Positions 1 through 11,751 of a stretch of 64,000 nucleotides of DNA are shown here, one piece after another. The DNA lies in assembly GCA_932521025.1 (NCBI GenBank), contig OW051471.1, forward strand, positions 12,772,001-12,836,000, given 5' to 3'. Under the pieces are notes generated by a model, which saw only the letters and a program-made list of their open reading frames with translations, ran no database searches and was not told the DNA's origin. This DNA comes from Oscheius onirici (Eukaryota > Nematoda > Chromadorea > Rhabditida > Rhabditidae). Positions within the stretch are counted from its first letter, which is position 1, and each line of letters opens with the position of its first letter. The position numbers were made by a program, and so were the translations under genes.

Positions 1-155
1 CTTGCAGATAAAGTTCGTGCCAACCCGGAAGACCTAAATTGAGCTGATTTTCCCATTTTTTGTCTCTAACTTACAGGAAATCTGCTGTCGCCGTTGAAGA
101 GAGCTGAACAGCCGAGGAGAATAGCGGAGAAGATGAACAGTGAACGAAGAGACAT
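1..155 (-). CDS. 5' part of a small secreted protein gene
   Basis: Reading leftwards, an ATG at 155 opens a hydrophobic signal peptide (MSLRSLFIFSAILLGCSALF). Exon 1 is 155-75, followed by a GTAAGT donor and a 41-nt intron ending in CAATTTAG. Exon 2 starts at 33 in frame and runs off the window edge with only about 11 residues visible (VFRVGTNFICK). The signal peptide and the well-formed short intron are what I see. The mature protein cannot be classified because too little is present. It lies downstream of and on the same strand as the MITOK-like gene, about 570 bp from its stop. Confidence 0.4.
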
Positions 156-417
156 TTCTAGACCGTTCTTTGACAGTATGTAAGTGGAAAAGGCGAAGAT
201 AGTGGGAAATTGCAGTGAAAGTGTAGAAAAACATTCCAGTAGTCTCAAAATCAGCATATTTCAGATAGTAGTCGTTTGCATGCTCAAAAATACTTGTTTC
301 TTCATCGTTTTTTGCCACTAGGTCAGTTAGAAATTCAGATAAACGAGAGAACGAGCTTTTCTTTGCCAAATTTGCGCTCAAAAACTTAGTTTGACCTGGA
401 ATTTTTCCCATTTCCAT

Positions 418-721
418 TAAAAAGGTTAGAAAACATAAACTGGGAGATATTCTTGGAGCGTAGACATGTTTCTCTCTTCTCCCTTATAAACCTCCCCTTT
501 TTCCCAAAAAACTGTTTTCCTAGCATGAATCAAATCCCTTGGCGATCGGCAACAAAGGAGTGTGACTCTATTTTGGCCATCGAGCTGCAATGCAAACATC
601 TGGCCATGGAATTGGAGAAAAAAATCTGTTTTATTAACTTTGAAACATACAAAAAGTTATACAAACCGTGCCTGTGTACATTCGTCTCTAAACACCCGTA
701 CAGAAGGCCTACAATCGAATC
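418..721. other. 3' flank of the MITOK-like gene
   Basis: This interval lies between the partial secreted-protein gene and the MITOK stop codon. The open frames here are short, lack splice logic and overlap the last MITOK exon antisense. I see no RNA gene or repeat in it. Confidence 0.4.
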
Positions 722-3700
722 CTATCCTCCTCGTAAAAAGGCGAAAATTAGCGGTATTGTGACGCCGACGGCAGCGTAGACAAAGACGACACTCAATAGA
801 GTTTGTAGCTTCATTTTCGACTCCAGATTTCGCTCCGTCTGCTCCAGAAGATGCTCCATTTCGCTGCCGACGTAGACCTAAAATTATTTTTTCACTTTTA
901 AAGGAAAAAAAAGAGTTACCACAGAGTTTGCATCGGCATTGAGAGTGGCTTCGAGCTTTGCCAGTCGACTCATTTCGGCCATCTTGTCCGACAGACGAGC
1001 ATTTTCTTCGCGAATCGTCGCAATTACCTGCAATTGAAAGGCTTAGTTATGCTGTCTACGAGACTGTTTTCGAGCTTGATTAGGTTGAAATGAACATCAG
1101 GAAGCACTGATCAGGATTCAGATATTGTCCTATTGAAATGAGTAAGCTTTTTGGGGAAACAATAACTCGTTTTTTGGCTGTTTTCTTGGAGTACTTTTAG
1201 TTTATGCGAACTTTTTAACAATTCGGAGCAATTTCGAACGCAATTCCGGTAACAAAGGCGTAAAGAAAATGAGTAAACTTGAAGAGGCTAGAAAACAAAA
1301 CGAAAATGGAGCTTGATCAATTTCAGCTTGATTAATTCGCTGGTAAAAAACAAACCTTATCAAGATCGTCAGCTTTGATCGTCTTCGTCGGCTCCACCTG
1401 TATCGTCTCCAGATTGAGGGCGTCCTTCATCTCCGCAATAAAGCTCGAAACCTGAATCACTCTTTATTATAAATCTAATATTCGTGCTTTTCACGCAAAA
1501 ACAATCTGAACATCCCTTCACAAAGGACGATAAATGAGGAGGCCTCCTACCTTTTCGTTCTGATCGTCAATAATCCTCGCCATCTCGCTCATTTGTGCTC
1601 CGCCCAGCGGTAACATTTCTCGTAGTCGTCGCATCCGCATCTCGTTTCCTAAATTTTTATTCTCTTTTATTCAATAAAAGTGGTAAGATCTACCTATTGA
1701 CGCGCCAGCTATTCCTAGAAGAGCTCCGAGAAGAGAGGCACTGACGGACCACCATTTTGTCTTTTCCACGCGTTCCCTCTCCCGTTCGTGACTCGTTCGA
1801 ACTCTGAAAGTTCGAAATTTAGATGATAGTACCGAGAAGAATGCAATTTTTGAGAGATTCCGACTATGACGAGATTAATAAGGAGGTGTACAGTCAGCTG
1901 GCGAGGTATGAAAATGCTGGGCATACTGGTGTCACTATTATGCTGTTTTTTATCGTTATTTTTGGTGAGTTACAATCAAAAAAACTTTTGAAATGAGGTT
2001 TTCAACAACTTTTTTGTATTTCTTCCATAGATCGGAGATTTTGAAGCATTTTTGACCGTTTTCGGAGAAAACATTTAGATACTTTCAAGCAGTTCTCTCC
2101 ATATTTAGGAGCCCTTCTAACAGTCTACACTCTAATCGTCATTGCCGTTAAGACATATCGCTGGTCCATACAGACTTTCCTACTCGTTCAAATGCTATTT
2201 TTCTACAGTATTCTGATGCCAATTACTCTCCTTCATCCCTACTGTATCCTTATCTCTGACGAATTCGTCATGCTCTCGGCCTCGCCCTTCCAAAAGTACC
2301 CGATCATTCAGATTTTTATCTTGTTTTATTATATGAACTTTGTCTACACTTTTGCGACGGTTTGGGGGCTGAATTTTATGCAAAATGAATACAAGTTTAG
2401 GCTGTAACTCTCGTGGCAGCGAACTATTTCAGCGTAAAGTGGAAGAGAAGAATGACGCATCCGATGGGCTTTGGGAGGAAATATTTACTGGCACTGGCTA
2501 ATGTTCCGCTAACATTTATCGGCGGTTTTGGTTTTGGTGTCTTTGTCGGCTTTGTTTCCACGCCGGGAGTTCCAAAAGAGGGAATTACTACACTCGTTCC
2601 TGGATTTGCTGTCATTGACGTCGGAACAAGGCTCTATTCAGTCGTTTTGGGCATATTCTGCTCGGCCGTTCTTGTCTACATGATCGGGGCTTATTGTATT
2701 CATAGATTGGTAAGTAAAATTGGCAACAAGCGTTCGTATCAAAACGAGGACTTGTAATTTTTACCCATTTTGCAGATGGAACGCGAGCTGCGAACATCTA
2801 CGCTCGAAGAAAAGTCATGCGAATTACTCAATTTGGAGGTAAAAGCTGCGCAAACTAACAAAATAGCGACATATTTAGCTCCAAATGCTTTTCGGCTGTT
2901 TCTACGGGGCGCTGCCGTTTCTCATTCTCTTGGCGGCGTTCTGCCTGCCTCAGACGGCTTCGAGAGTCCTCATCAGCGAATTTGTGACGTTTTGCAACGC
3001 TGTTTTGCCTATTTTCACGGCTCTTCTTGCCCTTTCGGCACACAGAAGCCTTCACTGGCCACGATTACTTAGATACCGACGACCTATTGAGAATACCGGG
3101 CCTCAATGGGCCTTACCGAGACAAAGCTTTCAATCCGCAACGTTTTGAGTATAAAAATTGAATAAAAGTTAAAAAGGTACCTGTTAGAAAGTTGATAGAA
3201 GGCTTCTCGTTCCCGCGTTTCGAGCTGTTCAAATGTCTCCAGCAGGGCTCGTTCCTTCTTGATTGTGGCATGTTCTTCGGTCAGTAGATGTAAATATCGG
3301 TCCTCGCCGCGACTCGTCCTGTCCAAATCGAAGTGAATTTCCTTCAGTCGCGCCTGTAGGCTCTTGATCTCGGCCTGTTTCGATCGTCGTTCCTGCTGCG
3401 CCTGGCTCAGCGTCGACTCCCACTGAAATTAGGGAATTTGGTGGAATAAATGAGGTTCAACATCGTAAATTTTAAAGTTAAAGCCTCAAAAGACATTCTA
3501 TAGAGCCCATTTTGCTTCAGAACATAGCAATTGTGGAACAAGAAGAAAAAATAGTGAACATACCTTCATGACCTCGTTCTGTGCATCTTTGACGGCCTTG
3601 GTGCCGATGAATTCTTCGTAGGAGTCGACTGCTTTCTCTACTCTGTGCCTAAAGTCAATTTTATTCGAAAATAACATGAAAAATAACCTGATTGCGGAAG

Positions 3701-3800
3701 GTCTTGTTTCTTCGGCGGCTGCTGGCGTCGTAGCTGGTGTTGTTGAAAGTCCTCGTGCCGCCGAGAGTAGGGAGGAGAACCTCCGACTGGCCAGCTGCAT
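722..3800 (-). CDS. CCDC51: MITOK (CCDC51) mitochondrial potassium channel subunit
   Basis: Eight exons, all in phase: 3800-3688, 3648-3564, 3422-3181, 1803-1694, 1648-1551, 1451-1356, 1027-920 and 877-722, giving 335 residues. The N-terminus ([20 protein letters not shown]) looks like a mitochondrial targeting peptide. Then come the family hallmark YEEFIGT, a long coiled coil with the [15 protein letters not shown] block, a first membrane segment ([17 protein letters not shown], about residues 165-181), further coiled coil, and a C-terminal membrane segment ending AFLRGG. This order (targeting peptide, coiled coil, TM, coiled coil, TM) is that of human CCDC51, the inner-membrane pore partner of ABCB8 in the mitochondrial ATP-sensitive K+ channel. 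The human protein is about 411 residues. Intron 3 is 1.4 kb and contains a complete receptor gene on the opposite strand. The assignment is from remembered family sequence. Confidence 0.85.
1823..3148 (+). CDS. nested nematode serpentine (7TM) chemoreceptor, Srh/Str superfamily
   Basis: Five exons (1823-1964, 2109-2394, 2433-2709, 2776-2838, 2879-3148) give 345 residues with phases matching at every junction. Seven hydrophobic segments are visible, starting with [17 protein letters not shown] and ending with [17 protein letters not shown]; a charged loop precedes TM6, as in Str-superfamily receptors. The start is chosen because AAATTTAG, a good trans-splice acceptor, ends right before the ATG. 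The donor of intron 2 (AA|GTTTAG) is weak, but it alone restores the frame across an in-frame stop at about 2405. The whole gene lies in intron 3 of the MITOK-like gene, 19 bp and 32 bp from the flanking exons. Nematode chemoreceptors of this type act in ciliated sensory neurons; the ligand is unknown. The exact family is uncertain. Confidence 0.7.
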
Positions 3801-4498
3801 GATTCGGCTGAAAAATATGAATTTTGGTGGAAAATAGTGAAAGTTGAAGGAAAAGAAGAAAGATCATGTAGAGAAGAGAGAAAGTTGTAAGCCGCCGGAA
3901 TCGGAGCTTTTTGCTTGTTTGCTGACGCAATTTTGCGTAAGTTTTCGAACAAACATGAAAAGAGACTTGGGGAAAGGTTGACAAGACAGTTTTCTCCGTC
4001 TTCGCAGTATTAACCTCCAATTTTTGTTTTTACATGTCTGTACCTTAATTTTTCGATGCTTTTAATCAAAAAAAAATTGTGAAAAGGCCGTGAACATGTC
4101 TTTCGACATCGTCTGACAACAAAGATTCATGAGACGATCAAAAGATGGCAAAAAGAGAAAAATGAGAAAAAGGGAAAAAACGAAAATGATGAAACACTTG
4201 AAAGAGCGCCAATTTTCAGCGGCAATCCAAATAGGCGGGGATTTTGAAAAACTCCAAGCCATTTTATTTCCGCGGAGCCGTTCTTCTTCCTCCCATGTTT
4301 TCCTCATTTTTCATCGTTTTTCTTTATCTTTGTGTTAGAAATAAATAAAAAAAAAGTAAAAATGCAAAAGAACTTTGCATAAATTTTAAGCAACAAAGCG
4401 AAGAAACAGCGGACTTTACAAGTTTCTACTTTTTGTAAACAATTTTTGCTTGTTTTCTCCACGCTTCGGCTCAAACACTGTATTTTCAGACTCAGAAT
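3801..4498. promoter_or_regulatory. shared divergent promoter region, MITOK / RPAP1
   Basis: The two flanking genes start about 700 bp apart and point away from each other, so this interval should hold both promoters. It is AT-rich with several A runs. A TATTTTCAG acceptor ends at 4489, ten bases before the RPAP1 ATG, and is a plausible spliced-leader site. No convincing TATA box or operator was recognised. Confidence 0.4.
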
Positions 4499-7400
4499 AT
4501 GTTTCCGAAAAGGCCACAGCCAGGCGAATCAGAAGAAGATCTTCTCGCCGAGCAGGAGCAATGGGAGGCCCAGAACAAGGTTCGTGATCGTTTTTGAAGC
4601 TCTTGACTAAGCTTTTGCATTCAGCCGACTGTTCGGATACAAAAGATGAAAAAAAAGGCGGAAGAAACGGAAGAAAAGACGCGTAAACCAAATGCAACTG
4701 CCGTGACGCGAAGTTTCACAGCCGGAGGCCGGTTCCAGCTCGATCTCGACGAGAACTGCTCTTCCCAAGTCATTTTCCCGATTCAGGTAAACTTCTTGGT
4801 AGATTTTAAGCCTATAGGTGTAAATATTGTCGAATCACACTAGGAAAAATGTACATCAGCCAGAAATAAGCACGTTTCAAGGCATTGTCATGTTTCCCTG
4901 TAAAAAATAGCCGATTTACAAGCTAAATGTTGTTTTCCGTCAGGATCGGCATTCAGACACGACACTTTATCTACATCGATATCATTTTATCTCGCCAAAG
5001 TACCAAAAATAGTCGGAAATCTTCCGAAGAGACCAATTAGCCGAAAATACAAAAAAAATGACCAACTTTCGTGAAAGTTCTATTAAAACCGCCATTTTTC
5101 AGGAAAAGAACGTCAACTGGCTGTCAGAAGCCCGCCCAGACCAATTTCAGTCCGAAGGATACGGGAAAATGGAATATTCAAAGGAGAGCGGCTTTCCCGA
5201 ACCGCTGGATCTCTCGGCCTACTTTACGTAAGATTCTTTCTTCTTTTTCTTAATAACAACACAATTGTAGGCCAAATGCGAGTGGTCAACTGCTAGAAGC
5301 CACGGCTGGAAGGAGCTTCTTCGCAATGGAATTCGATCGTCTTCGCGGGAAAATCGACGAGGCCACCTGCTCGTACAAGGACGTCTCGGAAGAAGCCGTC
5401 AATGTGGCCGACTTTTCTAATGAAAATGACCGAATGCTGGCAGGACTGAACGCCGACAAGATTCAGGAGATGCAGCAGGAGCTGACGCAGCGGCTCGGTT
5501 CGTTTTTTATTTAGTTTTTTCTTACTTTTTTCGAGGAAATGTTGGGGTTTTCTGCCAAAAAGTGGAGCTAAAACCGAGCCGGTTCGTACTAGTTTCGGTC
5601 CAAATGACTTTCCAAACAATGCTCTGACGATTATTTAGTCAAAATCGTCCAATATTTTGTCCTGAAGCTAAGAATGTTAGCAAAATTTAGTTTGTCCACC
5701 CTTTACGCCGCGTTTTGACTGAAAATAAAGCCGTAACCGATTGCAGTATAAAATAAGTCAGCTCGATCAAGAGAGAAAACGCAAACGCCTTGTTAAAACT
5801 TTAAAAAAGGTTTCTGTACAAGAAAGCTTTGACTCATCTTTCTAGATTCAAAAACCATCCAGTTCTTGGCCAGCCGTCACAAAAAGAAGGCCGAAGTACC
5901 GGCTCCGACGAAGATTTCCAAGTTCAAAAAAGCGAAAATGGAGGCGACAGTAGAAGGAAGCAAAAAGGAAGGCGAGAAGCCAGCAGAAAGGTAATTCTTG
6001 ACATTTTCTTCCATTTTCTTCGAAATTCGAATATTTTAATCAATCGCTCTTTCAGTGCCACTCCAACACCAGAAAATCCGCTCACATTCGATCTCGTCAA
6101 GCAGCTGGAAGTCCTTGACGAGTTTTTCGACCGTGACGACGCGGAAAAGTACACCAGATTGGCCGCTGTAAGCCTTTTTCTCCTTTTTGACAAAAATTGT
6201 TATAGGACGCTGTCCAGCTCGATTTCGCTACAAAATGCCTCAAAGGAATGATTCCCCGTCAGCAGCAAAATGCCGTTCGCCTCTTCGACAACCTGAAACA
6301 CGTGCCGTCGACGGGAACAGATGAGCTGCGAGAAATGGCCAGGAGCGGAATGGAGGACATCAAACAGCTCTATTTGGAAGAAGTGTAAGTCTTTTTTGGC
6401 ATTGCTTTCAGTTGCAGAATGGTCTTTTTCTTCCCGAAAGTCATAGCAAATCATTCTGCTAACATTAGTTAAAAAGGTGAAATGTCTCGTGCATTCTCAT
6501 TTATACTCTGCGAGAGTTTTCGCCTACTTTCTCCACCAAAAACGGTGGACTTGAATAGAAATCCCGGTAATACTTCTACTTTTTTCGGTTCAGAACGGTT
6601 ATATCCCGCATCGGACGGTGGAGACAGAAAGAACCACATTTTCCGCAAATCTGAAGAAAAGGGGGAAAAGTTTAGATTTCTATGACAAAAGTAGAGCCCT
6701 GGATGTTTTCAGACAACGTTGCCGTAACTGTTTGATCAAAAAGCGTCGAAAAAACTTCTAGGTTTTTATGCGTTTCGTCTACCAAAAATATCAACCCGAA
6801 GTGGCGAAAAACAACCTAAAAAACAGTTTCCTAAAGAAAATCTTTAATTTTCAGAGAATCAGAAGGTCGTCGATACATACAGTTCTCCTCTGCCACAAAT
6901 CCTCTCATGAACGGCTGCTGGATGCTTCGACCGGTCCGCACAGTCTTGGACGCGATGAACAAGAGAAAAGACGAGTAATTTCTGCTTTTAGAGCATTTCT
7001 AATCCCTTGTTTCCAGCGTTTTGACGCCAGACGACGTGGAAATCGTTCGACTCTGCCTCCTTTGGACTCTTCTGCTCTACACTGAAAGACGGTCGACTTT
7101 TTACGCCTTCGCGGAACTCAACGACTTTTTTGTTCGGCTCAGTGAGGTCTATCTACTTGGTAAGCGCTTTTTTTAGCTTTAATAAAAAAAACTGCAGGAT
7201 CCGACGTGATGGCAGACGACGTCTCAATGCAGTGTGTGAGCAGACTGACGGATTCGTACATTTTGCCAGCTGCGATAGAAAGACGTCTTACTATTCGGCT
7301 ACAGAACAAAATTGCCGATCTTGACGCTTTCGGGCCATTGTAAGTTCTTTTTTTCTTGTTTTTGCCAGAAAAATTAGTAATCACTTCTCAATGACGATAA

Positions 7401-8053
7401 AGACTGTCTAACTGTCGAGTCTGTGGCTAGCCACTGCGACTGTATGAGTTGAAACGAGCGATGTAGCCGACTGGCAACGACTTTCTTCTATAAAACTTTT
7501 CACGGAAAAATGCCACTCACAATACGTTCATCTTCCTCATTTTTCAGCTACGAGGATCTTCTCCGCCACTACGAGTCCTACAGTCTCGGTAACGTCTCCT
7601 TTGCCCGGACCATCCTCATTGGATCCTATCTGAATTCCGGCGTCGGCGACAGTCTCGAATGCCGTTTCGCCATCTGGTCTCCGAAACAGAACACGGCTCG
7701 ACAGATTACCGCTAGAACTAGTGATGCTGTACGTTTTTTTTTCAGGTTTAGGCTTACTTTCCCAATTTTAGGTCGTAATCTTGACAGAAATCCGTCGCCG
7801 TGCTGAGGAAGAGGCAGAAATACTGGAGGAACAACACTATACCCAATATGTGGAACTTCTGGGAGCCTACGCGGCAGCCATTCGTGACGAAAAGGTGACG
7901 AGGGATCGAAATCAGCTGATGTTCACCATCGCGGCGGAAGAACTCGGCCGATTTGTGGCGCGACATCGAGTGAAGCGAGACGAAGACGCCCGGCAATTCG
8001 ACATGCTCTCGGAAATTGTCCGCTTGACGGTCAGAGGGAAGCTCGACTTGTAA
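4499..8053 (+). CDS. RPAP1: RPAP1-like RNA polymerase II-associated protein
   Basis: Twelve exons in consistent phase: 4499-4579, 4625-4786, 5103-5227, 5271-5497, 5846-5990, 6056-6167, 6206-6384, 6855-6974, 7017-7159, 7198-7339, 7548-7728 and 7772-8053; 632 residues. The start RPQPGESEEDLLAEQ is the RPAP1 N-terminal signature. A RPAP1_N-like block (NADKIQEMQQELTQRLDSK) follows at about residue 180, then Lys-rich linker and helical repeats. Near residue 480, FYEDLLRHYESYSLGNVSFA matches the conserved C-terminal block. RPAP1 bridges RNA polymerase II to chaperones and GPN GTPases for assembly and nuclear import. At 632 residues it is under half the size of human RPAP1 (about 1,390), so much of the central helical region is missing. 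Its stop lies 153 bp before the UGT start, compatible with an operon. Confidence 0.75.
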
Positions 8054-8206
8054 TTGTTCTCTTTTTGTTACGTTTTTAGATAAAAATGGCGTTCAATAGC
8101 AGTTTTTGAAACCTAAAATAGACTCGATCAAGCGTGGTAATGGGAAACTTGATTCGGTGACCTTGCAGCCCAAAAATTGTTGATTTTCTGGCAGTTTTGA
8201 AGGGAA

Positions 8207-11200
8207 ATGCTTATTTTCTTATTCCTGCTGCTATTTTCCTCGGCAAATGGTCTAAAAATCCTCGTCTATAGCCCAAAATATGCACACAGCCACATGGTCT
8301 ATCTGGGAGCAGTTGCTGACACTTTGCGGCTAGCTGGTCATGACGTGGTGAGCCTTTTTTGTGGTTTTGGTTATTACAGTTTTCACTTGTTTCTTCGTGC
8401 TAAGGAGGTTTTTGTCGGTTCGGTCCAAAAACGGAAAGCTTTGACGCAAATTTCCTAAATTGTAAATATTTTTAGCACATCTTTCGGGAACCCTTTTGCA
8501 AAATGTTTACTAAAAATATGGCTCGTGGCTCGATTTTTTTGGTTCCAGACGGTTCTCCAGCCAGAAATAATCAGCCATCACAAGACGACTGGCTGTTCTC
8601 ATGCCAAAGTGCTGTCTGCTCCTCGGTCTAAAGAAACTGCAGCAGTTGCAACTGTCCTGATAACTGGGAATTTTTGGCAAGAAGCCTGGATTTCCTCGGA
8701 ATTCTGGGGTTCTTCAGTGATCTCTCCAATGCTTCAGCCGATTTTTGAGAGCTCTTGTCGAGGTAAATTTTGTGGCAATAGACTACATACAAACCAAATT
8801 TAAACGTTCTTTTCAACGAGGAGCTATTAGAAAAGCTGAACGGCGAGAAGTTTGATCTGGGAATCAACGAATTCTTCGATTTCTGCGGGTTTTGTGAGTC
8901 TTGAAGCAACTAGACAAATTAAAAGGGCATTTTTAGCTCTTTTTCACGAAATCGGCTTACACAATGTGGTAGGAGCCTCGACGTACGTCTTGATGGAATG
9001 GGCCAGTCTGGCAATGGGAGCGCCTATAGCCAGCTATATTCCGGGTAAATGTTAAACATGAAATATCGAGTAAAAAAACAATGGAGAAACTTCTGAGGAA
9101 TCGAGACAAAGATGCACAAAGTTTTCGAGCCGCAGAGACATTTGAATTTCAAGAGCCCGGGAATTCAAAATCAAGATTTTCTTCTAAAAAAGCGAGGAAA
9201 AGGAAAAAAACTTGCAAATAGTTACTGGCCAAAAGTTTTCTGTGATTCTCTTACGGACAGAGAACGATATTTTCGGTTGTTTTTGTAACATTTAGTCAAC
9301 CTGTTGGGACCTTTCCCCTTATTCAAATTCCCGCGCAACCGCATCCCTACAATTCGGGCGCCAACCCTTCTCCGCTTTAAATATTGTCCTCCGCTTTACG
9401 CAGATTTGTGATACTTCCCCACCTAGAGTGGTTATCATTGTTTTCTCTCTAAATAAACCCTTTTTTGTTCATAAAACTCCTTGTTATCCTGTTCATCGAT
9501 TACAACACAACCTTTTCAGCAGCTCAAGGAGTCACAAGTGACAGCGGATCCCTGCTCGAGAGAGCCAAGAACCTTCTCTATTTGTGGTACAGCCTGAAAT
9601 TTCAAACTGACCTGGCAGCAGCTGCTGATAAAGTAGCCAAAGAGAAGGATCCGAATGCTCCCTCCTCATTCGTAACCTATTTTGTGGAACTTCTTCCAAT
9701 GACTTCAGGAAATTGCCAGAACGAACGTCTCTTTTTGTCTGACTCATTCTCATCCACTACTGGATTTCCCTCGACCTACCCTGTTCGGAATTGTCGACCT
9801 GGGAGGAATTGGCTTAAATAAACCGCAAAAACTGGATGAAGAGTGGGAGAAGATTTTGTCAATCAGGAGCAAGAATGTTCTCATCTCTTTTGGAAGTATT
9901 GCGCCTGCTTCGACGATGCCGTCAGAGTACAAGAAGAGTCTTCTGGAAGTCTTTTCAACGTGAGATACTTTTGTGTTTTTTCTGACTGACTAGTATAGGA
10001 AAGAGGCTTCCAAGATATTAGAGTTTCTCCAAAAAAACTAGTGGAGTCTGTGAAAAGAACGCAATTTTTTCCACAAACCTAAAAATGTAGAAAGCCGCTC
10101 CACAAATGTTTGAGATGATAATTATGATAATTTATTCGCGATAATCATATATTTGCTATAATATGTAGTGACATGCTAGTGCTCCAGTTATCGGCACTAG
10201 TCCTAGCAGCTCTCGTCCAGACCTCTCCCAGTCGATCAACAAAATCGTCTCTCCATCTGGCTTTTGGTCGTCCAGCCATTCTCCTTCGTCGCCAAGGTCT
10301 CCATTCCACAACACATTTCGTCCATCTGTCATCCGACTTGTTAGCTACTTTCTTCGCCCATAGCCACAGGCTTTTGACCAATTCTTTTCAGATGTCGGGT
10401 AATTTGGTAGTCTCTTCCAACCATTCGTTGGTCTTTCGACCCAGCAAAGTAACTCCCACCATTTTTCTCATCATCTCAATGTTAAAGATACTAATGCGTA
10501 CACTGGAAGTGCTGTGCTTTGCATCACCTTAAAGTTTCAGATTCCCCGACTACACCTTCATTTGGAAGTACGAAAAGATTGATGACCCGCTGGTTCAAAA
10601 AGTACCAAACCTCATCGTAACCAAATGGATGCCCCAGAACGATCTGTTGGGATCGGGACGAATCAGTCTATTCGTGACTCATGGCGGTTCTGGAAGCATA
10701 ATGGAGACCAGTACCTATGGTGTACCAGCTCTGGTGATTCCTCTCTTTGCCGACCAGGTCAGGAATGCGCGGATGCTGGAGAGACAGGGGAATGGTAAGG
10801 AGGCTTAATAGTACTGTTCTAAAAAGTTTAGGCATCTACTTCTGGAAAGGAGACCTAGCAGACTCAATAATTTTGGAGCAGGCAATGAGAAAAGGAGTGG
10901 AAGATATCAGGTAGGTTTCTAAAGATTCCAGTTTGTATTCCTTTCACAGGATTCAAAGCTCCGCCAACCGAGTGAAAAAACTTCTGGCCAAGACTCCTTT
11001 CACGCCTCAGGAAACACTGGTTAGGACTATTGAACTGGCAGCTGAAGTAGGACCTGGTGGAAGACTCCTACCCAATGGCAGAAATCTTGGATGGATGCAG
11101 TTCTTCAACTTGGACCTGATGTTTGCTCTTTTTGCTGCACTTGGTGCAAGTATACTGTCAGTATGGAAAGTTTGTTGTGTGGGGAGAAGGAAGGAAAAGA

Positions 11201-11208
11201 TTCAATAA
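8207..11208 (+). CDS. UDP-glycosyltransferase (UGT), membrane-anchored
   Basis: Nine exons: 8207-8347, 8549-8762, 8807-8893, 8937-9044, 9520-9671, 9709-9959, 10541-10794, 10832-10910 and 10950-11208; about 514 residues. A signal peptide (MLIFLFLLLFSSANG) is followed by the acceptor-binding half with AGHDV and FDLGINEFFDFCGF. The C-terminal half has the donor-sugar signature (WMPQNDLL, then THGGSGSIMETS and PLFADQ, about residues 348-395). A single TM anchor (FALFAALGASILSVW) and a basic tail (GRRKEKIQ) follow, as in ER UGTs that conjugate xenobiotics. All junctions fit except intron 2: the only phase-correct acceptor reads TTAAAC before exon 3 instead of AG. GGCAG at 8189-8193, 13 bases before the ATG, could serve as a trans-splice acceptor. 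AATAAA sits in the stop region. Confidence 0.85.
10145..10540 (-). mobile_element. 3' remnant of an RTE-like non-LTR retrotransposon
   Basis: Read leftwards, this stretch of UGT intron 6 encodes the C-terminal tail that follows the reverse transcriptase in RTE-type LINEs: VGVTLLGRKTNEWLEE, then DDRWTKCVVEWRPWRRRR, then MAGRPKARWRDDFVDRL and a final W...A...W. An in-frame stop interrupts it near 10384, and no polymerase core is present, so it is dead. The A/T-rich end near 10130-10165 would be the 3' end. Family assignment rests on the GRP..RW.DD motif. Confidence 0.6.
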
Positions 11209-11359
11209 AAGTTTTTCACTTTACCTATCAGAGCCGCTTTTTCTCAGTCTTTTTTGTCTATCAGTCTCTCTGAGTCTCTGTCCCTCTCCGAGAGTAACTG
11301 TACCATGGTCTTTTGGGAGTAAACGAAAAGGACTTCATTCCACCCTACTTGGTCAACCT
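11209..11359. other. UGT 3' flank
   Basis: This follows the UGT stop. The AATAAA overlapping the stop codon region (11204-11209) is a likely polyadenylation signal. The rest is a pyrimidine-rich CTCT tract with no coding logic. Confidence 0.4.
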
Positions 11360-11706
11360 GTGGCCGGTTCCAAGGTACCCCACGTGGGGTCCGCGCGTGG
11401 AGTAACCCCACGCCACCAAAGTTTTGTTTTTCGGTCGTTTCGGACACAAATAGTGATTTTTTTTTTCAATTTTTTGATGTTCTGCGAAGTTGCAGCCCGA
11501 ACGATTCTCTACAACTTTGCAGAACATCGAAAAGCCGAAAAATGAGTTTTTGACCGTTAAAAATAAAACTTGGGGTGAACTCCACGTGCTAATTTATGCG
11601 GGGCACTGCGTGGGGCGCCTATATCCCACGCGGGATACCTTGGAACGCGCGAGATTCTGCGTGGGGTGCCCGTGGGGTGCCATCCCACGCCTTGGAACCG
11701 GCCACT
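11360..11706. repeat. foldback inverted repeat, GC-rich arms
   Basis: The left end (TGGCCGGTTCCAAGG) and right end (CCTTGGAACCGGCCA) are reverse complements, and the CCCACG/CGTGGG-rich arms continue inward. Near the centre, GTTCTGCGAAGTTGCAG pairs with TACAACTTTGCAGAAC. That core recurs in several other foldbacks in this window. No coding capacity was recognised. Arm boundaries are approximate. Confidence 0.7.
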
Positions 11707-11751
11707 GAAGCCGAACCTTCTGGAAGTCAATCTGCAGGCGAAGAAGATCAG

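Noticed and set aside
453-779. Plus-strand open frame of 108 codons
   Set aside because: It lies antisense to the last MITOK exon and its 3' flank, with no splice signals or domain.
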